Positions 43,553-55,918 of a stretch of DNA of 64,000 nt are shown in pieces. The notes under the pieces are model-generated. The model saw only the letters and a program-made list of their open reading frames with translations. It did no database searches and was not told where the DNA came from. The first letter of the stretch is position 1, and every line of letters starts with the position of its first letter. Source of the stretch: Ailurus styani. Taxonomy: Eukaryota > Chordata > Mammalia > Carnivora > Ailuridae. The DNA is taken from the NCBI GenBank assembly GCA_002007465.1, contig LNAC01000137.1:1559011-1623010 (forward strand). The letters are read 5' to 3'. Made by a program: the position numbers and the translations under genes.

Positions 43553-43781
43553 GGAGGCACCTGGGTGGCTCAGTCGGTTAAGCGTTTGCCTTTGGCTCAG
43601 GTCATGATCCCGGGGTCCTGGGATCAAGCCCTGCATCAGGCTCCCTGCTCACCAGGGGCCTCTGCTTCTCCCTCTCTCTCTAAACCCCTCTCCCTCTACC
43701 CCCGCTTGTGTGCTCTCTCTCTTGCTCACTGTCTCTCTCAAAGAAATAAATACAATCTTTAAAAAAAAAAAAAAGGTTAAA
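43553..43781 (+). mobile_element. CAN-SINE
   Basis: Starts ggaggcacctgggtggctc, tail aaaaaaaa. Likely diverged TSD: aaaaaagaacaaatggga and aaaaaagaataaacaggg. Confidence 0.92.
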
Positions 43782-43799
43782 AAAAAAGAATAAACAGGG

Positions 43800-44840
43800 G
43801 GTCAGAGAAGGCTCTCATTTTTCAGGAAGGAGACACTAGACCTTGTGATCAGCATCATTCTGCATTCTCCCTCCATCTCATAGCAAAGTGTTCTTATGTT
43901 GGCACTTTTCATACTGAATTAGGGAAAGTGAATATTAATCTGAACTGATTCTAATCACCCATGACAGAAAATTCCCGCTCTGATCAAACTTTCATAACAT
44001 ATTAGGAGTAAAAAGCCCTCTCCTGCCTCTCACAGGTCAATCTCCGTGCTGCCTATAAGCGTATGGTAATAACAAGCATCTGTCCTTCTACAAAAGGCTC
44101 CTTACCATAGACTTGTGACAACTGGAATTGAGACTGCAATCAAAATGTTAAATGGCCAAGGGACAAGGCCAGCCTCCATCACAGTGGACAGTGGTATCCA
44201 GTGTTTCAATTCTCCAGAACGCCAGTATAAAGCTCTGCCCACAAAGATGCTATATTGGGAAAGCATCAAATCTTGGAACTTTTGAGTTGAAAAGACTTTA
44301 GGTATCTTCTAATTCAATTCTCTCACTTTTGAGCTATCAGTTCAGGAAAGGGACTACTGGAATTTATCTAACCCCAAGATATTAAATCTTCTGTAGGAAC
44401 TGGATATTAGCCAGAGCATGGGAATCATCTGAATATCTCTGCCTTCTAATGCAATTTATGATAGTCTTTTAAAATTAGGGGATTTGTGGTATATTATTTT
44501 TACTTAGTTTTGGTCCAGTCTGATAGCCTTTTTCATTTAATGGGTTAGTTATATTTCTTGTGATTACTGAATTGTTCCTGCCTTCATATCTTGTTTTTTC
44601 ACATTAGCTAATCCATTTTCATGGCTTCATATCTCCTCTTTTTTTCTGTCTTCTTTTAGATTGACAAAATTTTTAATAATTCCTCTTGTTTATTCAGTTG
44701 GCTTAAAAGCAATAGATTGTATTGCTATTCTTGTAATGGTTATCCTTAATAGTTTAACCTGCCCACTTAACTGTATATTTGTACATCAAAGTCTCGAATG
44801 ACTCAGTAGTTCTATCTTCTTCCCAAATGTGACACAAATG
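43800..44840. other. Intergenic, no gene recognised
   Basis: AT-rich from about 44430, possibly old L1-derived. No young repeat and no coding exon. Confidence 0.4.
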
Positions 44841-44929
44841 TTAGCATGTGAAAATGACTATATGGCCCTGAAACCTGAAATATTTACTATCTGGCCTTTT
44901 CAGAAAAAATTTGCAGACCCCCTGATTTG

Positions 44930-45430
44930 GGATAATGGTTTCATGGGGTAGAAAAATTCTAGGTTGATAGTTATTGTCCCTTTGGCATCAGTGTCTGCTG
45001 GCCTTTATTATTGCTTATAAGAAATTATACTTTATGTATTGCAGTTTTACTATGATGTGTCTAGATATGAGTTTTTCTTTATTTACTGCTTGGAATTTGC
45101 CATGCACCTTGAACCTAAGGAGGTCATGTCTTCCGTTTCTTTTCAGATATTGTATCTGTGCCATTTCCTATGTTGTAGTCCTTGATCTATCTTCCATGTC
45201 TGTTAACATTTTTTTTTAATCTTACTGTTTTGTTTTATTAAAATGTCCTTCCTACTAGTGCCACATTCTGAATTATCTCCTTGGTGCTATCTTCCAATTC
45301 ATGAATTCTTTCTTCAACTGTGTATAATCTAGACTTTACCCTATTACTTTTTTATTCAGTGATGATAATATTTATTTCCAATATTTCTAATTTGTTATTG
45401 ATTGACTGATTGTCTTTCATTGCTTGCTCA
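44930..45430 (-). mobile_element. Old L1 fragment, reverse
   Basis: 'aattctaggttgatagttat', 'tactatgatgtgtctagata' and 'ttactgcttggaatttgcca' read as reverse old L1 sequence. Confidence 0.6.
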
Positions 45431-45629
45431 ACTCCCCTTGTCTGACAGCTTTGCAATTACCTCCATACAGCCTACCCCAATCAGATCTTTTAATGGTATT
45501 TTAGGACTCCTGTCCCATGTATTATTGGGAAAACACAGATTCATTCAGTCATGAGACAGTGGGAGACTTGGTTAAGTTCTTACTTGGGAGACTCTGTGTT
45601 CTCCAATCTCTTATCATTTTTATAGCCAA

Positions 45630-45870
45630 ATGATTTCAACCAGGGCTGATTTCTCCACTCCACCTCCCAACACAGCCAGGGCATATTTAGCAATGTCTGG
45701 AGCATTTCTGGTTGTCACAACAGGAGGTGGGTGCTTGCTATTACCATCATCTGGTGGGTCATGGCCAAGGATGTTGCTAAACATCCTACTGTGTACAGAA
45801 TAACCCTATTACAAAGAATAGTCTGGTCCAAAGTGTTAATAGCACTGAAGGTAAGAAATGCATCAGGCAG
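45630..45870 (+). mobile_element. hAT-type DNA transposon, second copy
   Basis: 'gatttcaaccagggctgatt', 'gcaatgtctggagcatttct' and 'gatgttgctaaacatcctac' parallel the element at 38792-39032 in order. The ends are worn and the TSD is not clear. Confidence 0.7.
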
Positions 45871-45874
45871 TGGC

Positions 45875-47625
45875 CAGCCCTTTTAGCCCTTCCACAAAGG
45901 AGCTGCACCCCAGCTCCTAGCTTCAGGCAGCCCTGAACGTGGCCCAGTGAACACTATTCATCTTTTTTACTCCTCACAAGTAGACTTCTTCATCACCCTT
46001 ATTGACTTCCAGACCCAGAGTCAACAAGCCCAAGGACTCATGGGGATTCATGTTGCATTTCTTGTCCACATAATTATCTTATTTCTGAGCCTTGCCTTTT
46101 ATACTTTTTGGTTTTCTACTGTCATATTTTATCTCTCATTACTATGGATGTGGAGCAGAGATACTGGGCGAAAGCATAAACAACCCACTGAGCTATCCTG
46201 ATCCAGGCCAACTTCCTACTGGGGCAAGTCTACCTAAATCAACCATTTTTTTGGCCCTTTTCATTTATTGATTTTTGGATAAAAAAATAAGATACCATGC
46301 AATATGCTCTGACACAACTCATGGTATAACAAGATCCTACCTCCTAGACAGAATCTTCTCAGTTCCTTTTTAGCAGCCAAAATAGGCCTTTCAATAGTCT
46401 CCATCTAAAAAGCATGTAGCTGGCAAGTATAAAAAAATATCAGTGATGAATACCTTTTGGAGGTAGCTTCTACATTTATAAGATACAAGGGGTTCAGGGG
46501 TGGAGATTTTTGAGAATTGCAATTCAAGAAATACAGATTCCTCCCATGACATATGTTCCCACTTCCTTGTGTCTTGGCGATCCCATGAGAACTGCTGTAT
46601 GGAAAAGGGACAACTCTGAAATGTCCAAGGCAGGGGTCTCCATTTCAGATGAGATATTCGGAGCTGAGTGTGGAAAGGATTGCCCCATTTACCAGTATAT
46701 AGTGACCTTCTCTGCCTCTTTTCACAGCAGACCCTAAGGTTTTCTGACACGTGATAGAGAACAGCTGTCATTGTCATCCAACATCTTGCTCTTCCAAACC
46801 CACTGGGTCTGAGTGATTAGGGGCAAGACCAAGGCTCGGGGCCCTGTAGCACGCCACACAGCTTTAACTGATGCAGATGCCACATGTCCCCGACAGTGTC
46901 TCCCCTCTAAGGAATGTCCAGCCCAGGCAGAGGTGTGTTTCCCACAGATGTACAGCATCTCCCCCCAGAACCCTATTTATCATGGGTCTGCTTCTCACTC
47001 ACTCTGATTGTCTTCACAGGACACCTGGCCCAACTAACTTCTCTCTCTGAGGAAACTGAGTTTGGGTCATGAAGACATAGTCATTGACCTATGGGGAACC
47101 TAGCTAGAAGGTCATGTGGAATTGGGAGCTGAAGACATCTTGCTGGGTTCACTAAGGTAAGGCCATGTGGACTTAGGGCCAAATGCATGAGAGCACCTGA
47201 CTGGGGGACAAGTGAGCCCTGAACTCAGCTTGCTATGCCATGTGTTTGGTCAGGGGCACTTTCTCCTGATTTGCAAAGTTGTCAAGTGAGCTAGCAGTGA
47301 GTCTTCTTTGCAAGTGGATGAATGTGGGCAGACACCCATGGTCTGCAAAGGCAAGAATGAAAGAACTAGGCAACAATGATGAGAGACATGTGACCCCAGG
47401 GAGAAGGAAAAAGGGAGACGTTGCCTGGGCCCTGAAAGTGTCAGGCTCTTTGCTCTACTCTCTGTAACAACCAGCTCTGCTTCCTGCCCTGGGTTTGTAG
47501 GAGATGCCCTACTCTCCTTCCAAGAAACTCCCTTAATTAGCTTTAATGAGTGGATTCCTGTTTCTTGCAGTTAAAGATATCCTGTTGTAATACATATATG
47601 TATATAGAGAGAGATCCTGTTGTGA
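45875..47625. other. Intergenic, no gene recognised
   Basis: About 1.75 kb with no recognised SINE or L1. The 128-codon minus frame at 46391-46777 has no known domain. I could not identify a function. Confidence 0.45.
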
Positions 47626-47629
47626 TTCA

Positions 47630-47735
47630 GCTGCAGGAGGGCAGGGGCTGTATCTCATTCACTACTGTATGCTCAGAGCCTAGAAGTATCAGCACATAAT
47701 AGTTGCTCAATAAAGATTTGCCAACTAATGAAACC
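47630..47735 (+). repeat. L2 LINE 3' end
   Basis: 'gagggcaggggctgtatctc', 'gcacataatagttgctcaat' and 'aaagatttgccaactaatga' are the L2 3' end. Confidence 0.8.
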
Positions 47736-47740
47736 ATATA

Positions 47741-47860
47741 TTTTTTTTAAAGTTTATGTATCTATTTTTAAGTAATTTCTACATTCAACATAGGTCTCAA
47801 ACTCACGACCCTGAGATCAAGAGTCACACACTTCCCCATCAGAGCCAGCCAGGCGCCCCA
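47741..47860 (-). mobile_element. Short CAN-SINE variant, reverse
   Basis: 'taagtaatttctacattcaa', 'ctcacgaccctgagatcaag' and 'gagccagccaggcgcccc' mark the shorter carnivore tRNA-SINE type. 'gatttgccaa' flanks both sides (near 47716 and 47863), a possible TSD. Confidence 0.8.
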
Positions 47861-48244
47861 GGGATTTGCCAAATAAATGCATGGATGAAAAAGTAGTGAC
47901 ATGCGTGTTTAAGAAAGTGGCAGCACTTGAGACTCCTCACCAAGTGCACCTGGAACAACAGAAGGATGAGGCTTTCTTCAGTGAAGTTAAATCAGTAACA
48001 TTTTTCACCTGAAGCCACTGCCAAAATTTCAACAGTCTGAAGCAACCAGTGTGAGCCCCAATATTCAGAAGGCTGTCATGCTCCCTTGGCAAAAAGAAAA
48101 TTTATCTCTGTGGTAAAATAAAACCCTGAAAATGTCTTGCAATTAAAAAAAAATCAATCAATAAATTGAAAATTTTTTAAATTCTTTCTGGAATCATAGA
48201 TATTACAGTTGAGGTCTGCAAAAGATCAGTCCATCCAGCACTAC

Positions 48245-48375
48245 TGTTTGAAGCAATAGCTCAGAGTGGTTCAAGAACTTGCACAAGGTCACACAGCAAG
48301 GATAGGGGAAGAAAGCCTGGATCCCATGTCTTTGGTCTCTTCAGGCAGTGTTTCTACTATACCAAACTGTCCTTG
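48245..48375 (-). repeat. MIR SINE, reverse
   Basis: 'gcacaaggtcacacagcaag' and 'gtgtttctactataccaaac' give a reverse MIR. Confidence 0.65.
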
Positions 48376-48639
48376 GCAAAGGAGGTTCTCATCTTTTCTC
48401 ATTTCTCTGCTACTACAATTAAAAAGACACCTCTTATGATACCCATTGAAAGAGTTCCCATTTACTACTTTCAGTTCTTTTAATCCCAGTCAAATGGTTG
48501 GAGAAGTGGCTGCATTTATGCATTTATAAATTGAGCACACATTTAAAAACAACAACCCATCAAATATGTCAGCTTCACTGCAGCTAAAGTTTTAAATGAC
48601 CAGGTTACCAAAAAAAAAAAAAAGTGCAATTTTCTACTG

Positions 48640-49060
48640 TATTATTGCCTGTGAAATATTACAAGTGCAAAATGTAATTACCTTAATGCTATTTTTGATA
48701 TCATATCAGCAAATTATGCTGGGTCCCCACTGTGACACTTCCATCAGGGTAAGCATTATCCTGTTGTGAGTGTCGATCCCCGGGGAAAATGAAGTCGCTC
48801 TAACAGTTTGGACGCTCCAGCAATTAGCCACCTCGAGACTGCCAGGAAGGGCTGATTCCGAGCCACTTAGGGAATGTTTTAACCTGTAAACATCTAGGAC
48901 ATTTACTTCCTGTTTGTTTTTTTCCCAATGAAGCCCCAGAGAATCCTCTTGATGCAAGCAAAGGATCGTTTTATATAATAAGAACTTTTCTCCCTCTATT
49001 TTCCTTTCTAATCAACAGCAAATCCCTTTCTGCTATTAAAACACAGACCACGAAAACTGG
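48640..49060. other. Candidate conserved non-coding element
   Basis: Repeat-free, with 'gtaattaccttaatgctatt' near 48676, 'agcaattagccacctcgaga' near 48821 and 'aacctgtaaacatctaggac' near 48881 (forkhead-like TGTAAACA). The composition suggests an enhancer. Conservation is not tested. Confidence 0.33.
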
Positions 49061-49256
49061 AAAGAGGAAATGAGTATATACCGTGCTGAAGTTAATACCC
49101 AAATGCTTGAGGAGAAAAACACACACAATGCGATGTGTTGGGGGATTAGCTATCTTCACATTGAGCAAACAAAAATAATAACTTCCAGCTGTCTCTGGAG
49201 GCCAGTGATTTGTTTTCTGAGGCTCAGAAGCTTTATCAGGAGATTAAAAAGGATGC

Positions 49257-49257
<1 letters not shown>

Positions 49258-49294
<37 letters not shown>
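49258..49294. repeat. (CA)n microsatellite
   Basis: About 18 CA units, uninterrupted. Confidence 0.98.
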
Positions 49295-49296
<2 letters not shown>

Positions 49297-49299
49297 CTT

Positions 49300-50465
49300 T
49301 GCAAAATAGCTTCACTGACTTTGGGTGTAAAGACACAGTGCACTGAAGTCAGATCCAACATATAGTTTTAAAAAACTGGGCAAAAATGTCTGTGGGTGCA
49401 CTTAAGGTATGAATATCATGCAAACTTTCAAACAATTTCTCTACCAAAGTGAAGGACTCTATCCTCATTTCACTATCTTTGAGCTCTGTTAAAAATTAAA
49501 CTGGAAAGACCTTGTGATAGAAATGCAATAGTAAGTTTTTAATATGATTCAGACTTGTGATTGAATTTGGTAAAAACTGAAGTTTTGAGGATGGAGATTA
49601 TTCATAAAGAACTATTTTCTCCGCAGTAAGAAACCAACTTCTCAGAAAAGGAACAGTTGCCTCCAACTTGGCAGCCTTTACAGGTTTAGTTGCAAAGATG
49701 AAAGTATTAAGGTCGGTTACTAGATCTGGAGCATCTCTGCATTTTCAGTGTCTATTTTAGGTAGAAAATCACCCCTTAGGCTGCCATTCCATCTGGAAAA
49801 TATAATTAATAAATCATCAGCTCTCAGCCTCTGCACACTGCCTTATAAAGTGTACCAGAAGAGAGAAAGAAAGACTAAAGTCTATTTATTATGTATCAGC
49901 CCCCAGCACTGCCCTGCAGACTTTAAGTATCCCCAGGTCTCTGGAAAACAAGGTGTTTGGATTTACCTGGACAAACCCAGTCCCTCCTCCAAGCACACAG
50001 AACTGTCCCTGCATTACCCTACCCTGTTGTGAGCGTCCTCCAAGCATCGGTTCACCACCCATCTCAACCACATAGCTGGAAAGGGGAGAGAAAGGCTAAA
50101 GTACCCCGGTGGGGCTCCAGGGTCCATCCAAATGCCCCTCCTTTGATGACAGCCTCAAGAAAGCCCGGAGGGAAGGAGGAGGCCTGGTTGGAAAGCTCCG
50201 GGAGCATCCTTAAATCAGAATCAGACTGAACAGGTTCAAAGGCAGGCTCAGTGTGGCTGTGAATTTGGGAAAGTGAATTCACCTTTCCAAACCTCGGTCC
50301 CATTCCAGAGTAAGCACTTGACTCTCACCTATTACTGTGATTTAAATGAACTTATTTAGAAAAGAAGCAAGAGCATCTCACCGTCAGGAAATACCCCGTG
50401 GTGGATTCTGATTCATCAGGAAAAATCATCTCAGGTTGCTTTGTAGAAGTTGTTCAGCAATGCAA
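49300..50465. other. Intergenic, no gene recognised
   Basis: No SINE or known repeat is recognised. The overlapping small frames on both strands around 49.7-50.3 kb show no domain. Confidence 0.45.
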
Positions 50466-50469
50466 GCGA

Positions 50470-50600
50470 GTATTTTTATTTACATTTTAAAGAGGAAACC
50501 GATGCACAGAGATGTCAACAGCCAGGCCAAGGTCAAGGTGGTAGCTCAGCTCCCTGATTTAAAGTCTGTTCAAGACCCCAGGGTCCCACCCTTACAAAGG
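50470..50600 (-). repeat. MIR SINE, reverse
   Basis: 'ttacattttaaagaggaaac' and 'agctccctgatttaaagtct' give a diverged reverse MIR. Confidence 0.55.
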
Positions 50601-50699
50601 CTTCACTCATTCCATCTACTCTGAATGCGTCTCTTGTCATCCTTAGGCCAGAAAAACTGGTTTAATGCTACATTAAACCTAAAAGCTCACCTTTTTTTC

Positions 50700-51240
50700 C
50701 CCTGGTTCTTTTTAGCTCTGAATTTACAATATTTACCCACTTTGCACGCGGTCCTGATTAACGTCTGAATCCGACCACTGCGGTGGGTGCGTGTATATAT
50801 ATATTTACGTACAATCCCATCCCTCCAGAGCTAACCAGAGTATGCTCTTGCTGGGCTTCTGGGTGTCTGTACCTCCCTGTGTCAGAGCGCCAGGTATTTG
50901 GGATTAAATCCAGCCTGAAATGCTATTTGCTCTGTTTAGTACTTTTATGGTGATTCTCTTATTATCTGCATGTTCTTCCGTGCTAATTGTACATCACAAT
51001 GGTTGTAAGCAGGCTGCCTGCAAACAAAACAGGAGGGGGGGTGGTTGGAACAAGCTGCTGTTCCACAGAATCGAGGCGAGAAAGGGCCAGAGGAAGAGAC
51101 GCAAAAGAAAAGGAGAAAATGGGCGCCCTGACTTTGCAGTTCTCCGAAAAAATGGCCTTGTGATGCTCCGGGGCCAATTTATCAGTTTCCGGGCATGTAG
51201 CAAAATGTTCCACCAAGAAAATATTTAAAAGATAAAAATG
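50700..51240. other. Candidate conserved non-coding element
   Basis: Repeat-free, about 540 bp, with 'gtcctgattaacgtctgaat' near 50751, 'gggattaaatccagcctgaa' near 50899 and 'gctaattgtacatcacaatg' near 50981. Overlapping frames on both strands at 50.9-51.2 kb have no known domain. Confidence 0.33.
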
Positions 51241-51462
51241 AATGCTATTCCTAAACTCCTAGGAGGGCGCCCGAAATAAACCTGAATCTTCAGACTCTAG
51301 AATCCATATGGTTATATTCAAGGGATGTTTAAAAAGGGAAATATACCATTTAAATTATTAAAACAGATGAAAGACTTTGATGATAGCAGGCATCCCAATA
51401 CAAGCATGAAGATTAAAATAGCCAAATAATAAAGTCCCATCCTGAGTTTGAAAAGAAATTTC

Positions 51463-51710
51463 TTTTTAAACATTTTTAAAAGATTTTTACTTATTTAATT
51501 TTTTGAGAGAGAGGGTCAGCACGAGAGGGGATGAGGGGCCGGAAGGAGAGAGAGGAGCAGGCTCCCCGTTGAGCAGGGAGCCTGACAGGGGGCTCCACCC
51601 CAGGACCCAGAGATTGTGACTTTTAGCCAAAGGCAGACACTTAGCCAGCTGAGCTACCCACGTGCTCTTTTTTTTTTTAAAGGTTGTGTTTTTTTTAAGA
51701 TTTTTATTTA
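51463..51710 (-). mobile_element. CAN-SINE plus second SINE tail, composite insertion
   Basis: A reverse SINE (about 51473-51667, 'gagggagcctgacagggggc'-type body) is followed by an extra T-rich piece ending 'ttaagatttttattta', typical of a reverse SINE tail with no body. The whole is flanked by tgaaaagaaatttc at 51449-51462 and 51711-51724. Confidence 0.75.
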
Positions 51711-51724
51711 TGAAAAGAAATTTC

Positions 51725-52986
51725 AAAACCATCCTTCTGATATTTATGCTGCTAAAAGAACACAGGAACAATTATGCTTCACCCCCTACCAAAATATTTC
51801 CAATAGCTGAGAAACCACAGTGGGCCTCCAAGTCATGATCTCTAGCGAAAAACTCTATTTATGTTACATGCAATTTGCAAGTTATTTTGAAAGACGACAT
51901 ATGGCGCTATAAAGCATCTATGGAAGTTAGATAAATTGCATATAGAAAACAAATTATGTAGTAGTTCTTGGTGTTTTTATTGGCTTAAAAATGATTTTAG
52001 CATCGACATTTTGCCCAGTGCAATGAAACACAAATTATAATTAGAAAACATCTTGGAGTTCATCCTCAAATTCATCTTTTGCAATTCCCAGTTTTCTGAC
52101 AACTGCTCAGCCACTGGAGATGAGAGACAACCATTACCAGCCTTAAACTGAGCTTCCCCCTCAGTCTCTAGGATTTCAGCTCTTTTGACATTTCATATTG
52201 ATCTGGTTGAGACCTCTTTACATGAGGCTCCTGAAACTTTACCTTCAGGCCCCTTCACTCACTGGGGTCCCTTTCAGGCCCTGGATGTAATTTCATATTT
52301 GTAGTTTTGTATTCTCTTTTGTAAACAAGTCTTCCCAAAAGTATATATTTCAAGCCCATAAAAACTGCCCCTTGGTAGAATGGATGAACCTTCCTGAAGC
52401 ATCTCAGTCAAGTCACAGAGAGCAAAATGCCAGCCCCTTCCTCGTCCCTTCACAACCAGGGTGCGTATGCCTGAAATTATATCGCATACAAACACTGCAG
52501 AGTGGCTGATACCATGAATGACAGGGTCTGTGGGTGACTCTCTCATACAGTGTAGGCCAATACTATATAGAAAAAGATGTTTTCATGAGATTTTCTTCTT
52601 TTGTGAATAGAAGCTTTTTATCAACTAGCCCTTGCTCTTCATATGCAATGAAAATGTACAGATAACCTCTGGAGTGAACCTTAGCATTCCAAAGCCATGA
52701 CTTTGGCCAATTTTGAGCAAGCATAGGTCTTTGAAAAGTTTCAAACTTGCAGAATGGTATATAGTTTAGCTTTTTGTCTAACCATTTGAAAATTTCCTAA
52801 AAATTCCATTTCTAATTTTACTTTGATTTAAAATTTTAATTTATGCAAGCACAGCTCAATCCAAAATGTTTTGCAAAGTTCATAAAAATATCTAAAATAT
52901 CTAGTCTCTTTTTCATTTTATTCAAAAGTTTGCAGATTTCACAAAATAATTATTTCTCTAAAGACTGGAGGCTTTTTAAATCACTA
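51725..52986. other. Intergenic, no gene recognised
   Basis: AT-rich sequence with no recognised repeat. A small frame at 52274-52546 has no known domain. Confidence 0.45.
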
Positions 52987-52999
52987 TGTAATTATATTT

Positions 53000-53200
53000 T
53001 TTTTCTTAATTTTATCTATTTATTTATTTGACAGAGAGAGAGAGAGAGATCACAAGTAGGCAGAGAGGCAGGCAGAGAGAGAGGAGGAAACAGCCTCTCT
53101 GCTGAGCAGAGAGCCCAATGCGGGGCTTGATCCCAGGACCCTGAGATCATGACCTGAGCCGAAGGCAGAGGCTTAATCTACTGAGCCACCCAGACGCCCC
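53000..53200 (-). mobile_element. CAN-SINE, reverse, with 13-bp TSD
   Basis: Near-consensus reverse body (cacaagtaggcagagaggca, gagccacccagacgcccc). TSD tgtaattatattt (52987-52999) and tgtaattacattt (53201-53213). Confidence 0.95.
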
Positions 53201-53319
53201 TGTAATTACATTTCACCTTAGAACTTCTTATGAATATAGTATTAAGAAAATGGGTGAGAAGATCTAATTTTTTTGATCACTTCACTTTTCCCAGATATTT
53301 GCTAGTAGGTAGCTAATGT

Positions 53320-53480
53320 AAGCCTCAAAATAATTCCATAAGCTAAATACCACTATTCTTATTTTATAGTCCTGGAAAGTGAGGCTCAGGAAGGCAATGT
53401 AACTAGTTCAAATCAAGTCACATAACTAACTAGTAACTGAACAAGTGTGGGGTCCAATCAATTCCATTACACTAGACAAC
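53320..53480 (-). repeat. MIR SINE, reverse
   Basis: 'ttattttatagtcctggaaa' and 'aatcaagtcacataactaac' then 'attacactagacaac'. Diverged reverse MIR. Confidence 0.6.
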
Positions 53481-53698
53481 TATTTGAATACATACTAAAT
53501 GACTCTCACAGTATGCATGAAGAGAATCACTAAGAGAAGTGCAGAACTTGTCTCCAATCTGTAGTTCTCAAAAACGAATACATACAGTTTGACAATTCCA
53601 CCATGAAGAAGATGAGGGTTTAGGGAAGACGGTAGCATCATCAAGGACAAAGAAGAGTGAAAAGTGAAACCTCTCTACAGAGCAAACCTTTCCCAATT

Positions 53699-53847
53699 TT
53701 TTTTTTTTTAAAGAGAGGGAGAATCTTATGCAGGCTCCATGCCCAATGCAGAGCCCAATGCAGGGCTCGATCTCATGATGATGAGATCATGACCTGAACC
53801 AAAATCAAGAGTCTCCATTTAACTGACTGAGCCACCCAAGTGCCCCT
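53699..53847 (-). mobile_element. CAN-SINE, reverse, short
   Basis: Reverse copy lacking part of the CT-rich body, ending 'gagccacccaagtgcccc'. Possible short TSD tcccaatt. Confidence 0.85.
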
Positions 53848-54164
53848 CCCAATTCTGGTCATGTGTTACCAGCAGTGTGACAGGCAGAAATTGTGAAGAG
53901 TGGAAGACAAAGGATAATACAATATTTCCTTGAAAGACCAATAAAAGTGCTGAAATTCATGGGCTGCTGCTAAAAACTGATCAAGGTTGCCAATTCCTGC
54001 ATCCTGGGAAGCGTGTTTGATGCTTGAGATTTCAGAAAGAAACAGATACTCCAGCGCAACCAAGACCAGGAAGTAGGGGAGATCCTTCTTAGTGGCACTG
54101 GACTTGGTACCAGACCTCACACTCTGAGGAGAAGAGACGAGGTCATCAGGAAGGAAGCAGGACA

Positions 54165-54359
54165 GGGGCACCTGGATGGCTCAGTTGGTTGAGCGTCTGC
54201 CTTTGGCTCAAGTCATGATCCCAGGGTGCTGGGATCAAGCCCCGTGTGAGGATCCCTGTTCAGCAGGGAGCCTGCTTCTCCCTCTCCCTCTGCATGCTGC
54301 TCCCCCTGCTTATGCGTGCTCTCTCTCTCTCAAATAAATAAAATCTTACAAAAAAAAAA
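54165..54359 (+). mobile_element. CAN-SINE, older type
   Basis: Starts ggggcacctggatggctca, tail aataaataaaatc then A-rich. Diverged TSD aggaaggaagcaggaca (54148-54164) and aggatggaatcaagaca (54360-54376). Confidence 0.92.
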
Positions 54360-54376
54360 AGGATGGAATCAAGACA

Positions 54377-55687
54377 GTATTTGTTTAGAAGTTAAGATTC
54401 TGAGGCTGTAAATCAAAGATCAGAAAACAAGGTCATTTATTCCAGAAAGTAATGTTATTGAGATCTCTCAGTGGACTCAGTGGAGATGGAGAAGTGCCCA
54501 CACAGCTATAAAGCTAGAAACTGACAGACTGAATGAGAAATGGACAGAAGCTGAAACACCAAATCAAGGAAGATGGACAGTCTTTGGCAAGAGAAGAATG
54601 GGACTCTAAAATGAATTTGGGGCATAGGGTTGATTTTAGGTCTTTTGGCATCGATAAAAAATGACAGCAGCACTCGATTTGATCTTGAGAATCAATGCCA
54701 ATTCCTTATTAAACTGTCAATCTTTCTTAGTGTCAACCTTAAAGATCTTGATTCCGTGAATGTACCAGTGAACCTGAAAGCTGCAAGTTTCAACAGCCCT
54801 CCTTGAAAAGTAAATACCAGCCTCTCACCCAGAATTTCTGGAACTTCTGGTGCCATTTGGTGCCACTTTCATACTGATTTTCCTAATAAGCTACACTGTT
54901 TACTTCATGAACAATTTGCAGAAAATGTCTAATCTTGAAAACTACTTTTAAAATAAATAGCTGGTATTAATTTCCCTAGAGCCCCCAAACAACTAAAACC
55001 TCTCACTCCACCCCGGAAAACCGTGGCCATCGGAACTGTGGCCAATGCTGGCCATCAGAAAATTTATAAGACCTGGATAAGTATCAATAACTTTGTCCAA
55101 ATAATTTCTCCCTCAAAGATCATTCTTGTGTCATCAGCCCACTTGAGCTCCTTTGGAACTGTAGAGAAGCCAGAAAAAGGATTCAAATCTGATTTCTCTT
55201 TTGGGAGTAGAATATAAAGAATTCCTTAGCTTTGCAGCTCCCAGGAATATGTGGTGACTTGGGTCACTCGCTTGTCTACACCACACTTTAAAGTAGGCCA
55301 ATGCAGGTAACCCAGGGAGCGAAGCACCTGCTTGAGCTCAACTACAATTCCAACCTCAATTAATTCCAACTCAATCAGCAGTCTATATACCAAGCTACAG
55401 ATTTCTGGATCTGTCCCCTCATCATCCTCATTTCAAATCAGGGCAAGGTGAGTATATTTACATGCAGGGTCTCCTCACTTCTAGCCTGGTGAGGCAGTGA
55501 GGCAGTGTCTCTCCAACAAGAATGGAAGATCAAGAGCATTAAGGACAATGTGGTCATCAGCACAGATGGATATGTAATGTAGAAATGCATTTGCTACGTA
55601 AGCACTTTGCCTACAGTCTTTGATGCCAGTGCCTGGCATTATCCACATATGTCTGCCCATATAAGCCCACAGCCCTGTCCACACACT
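54377..55687. other. Intergenic, no gene recognised
   Basis: Mostly unique AT-rich sequence with no recognised repeat and no coding exon. Confidence 0.45.
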
Positions 55688-55699
55688 TGCCTTCTTTTA

Positions 55700-55906
55700 T
55701 TTTTATTTATTTATTTTTTTAAAGATTTTATTTATTTATTTGATGGAGAGAGAGAGATCACAAGTAGGCAGAGAGGCGGGCAGAGAGAGGAGGAAGCAGG
55801 CTCCCTGCTGATCAGGGAGCCCTATGTGGGGCTCAATCTCAGGACCCTGAGATCATGACCTGAGCCGAAGGCAGAGGCTTAACCTACTGAGCCACCCAGG
55901 CACCCC
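55700..55906 (-). mobile_element. CAN-SINE, reverse, with 12-bp TSD
   Basis: Near-consensus reverse body. TSD tgccttctttta at 55688-55699 and 55907-55918, identical. Confidence 0.95.
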
Positions 55907-55918
55907 TGCCTTCTTTTA

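Noticed and set aside
51487..51771. Minus-strand frame with WVAQLAKCLPLAKSHNLWVL
   Set aside because: Translated CAN-SINE head. The same peptide type appears at other SINEs in the window.
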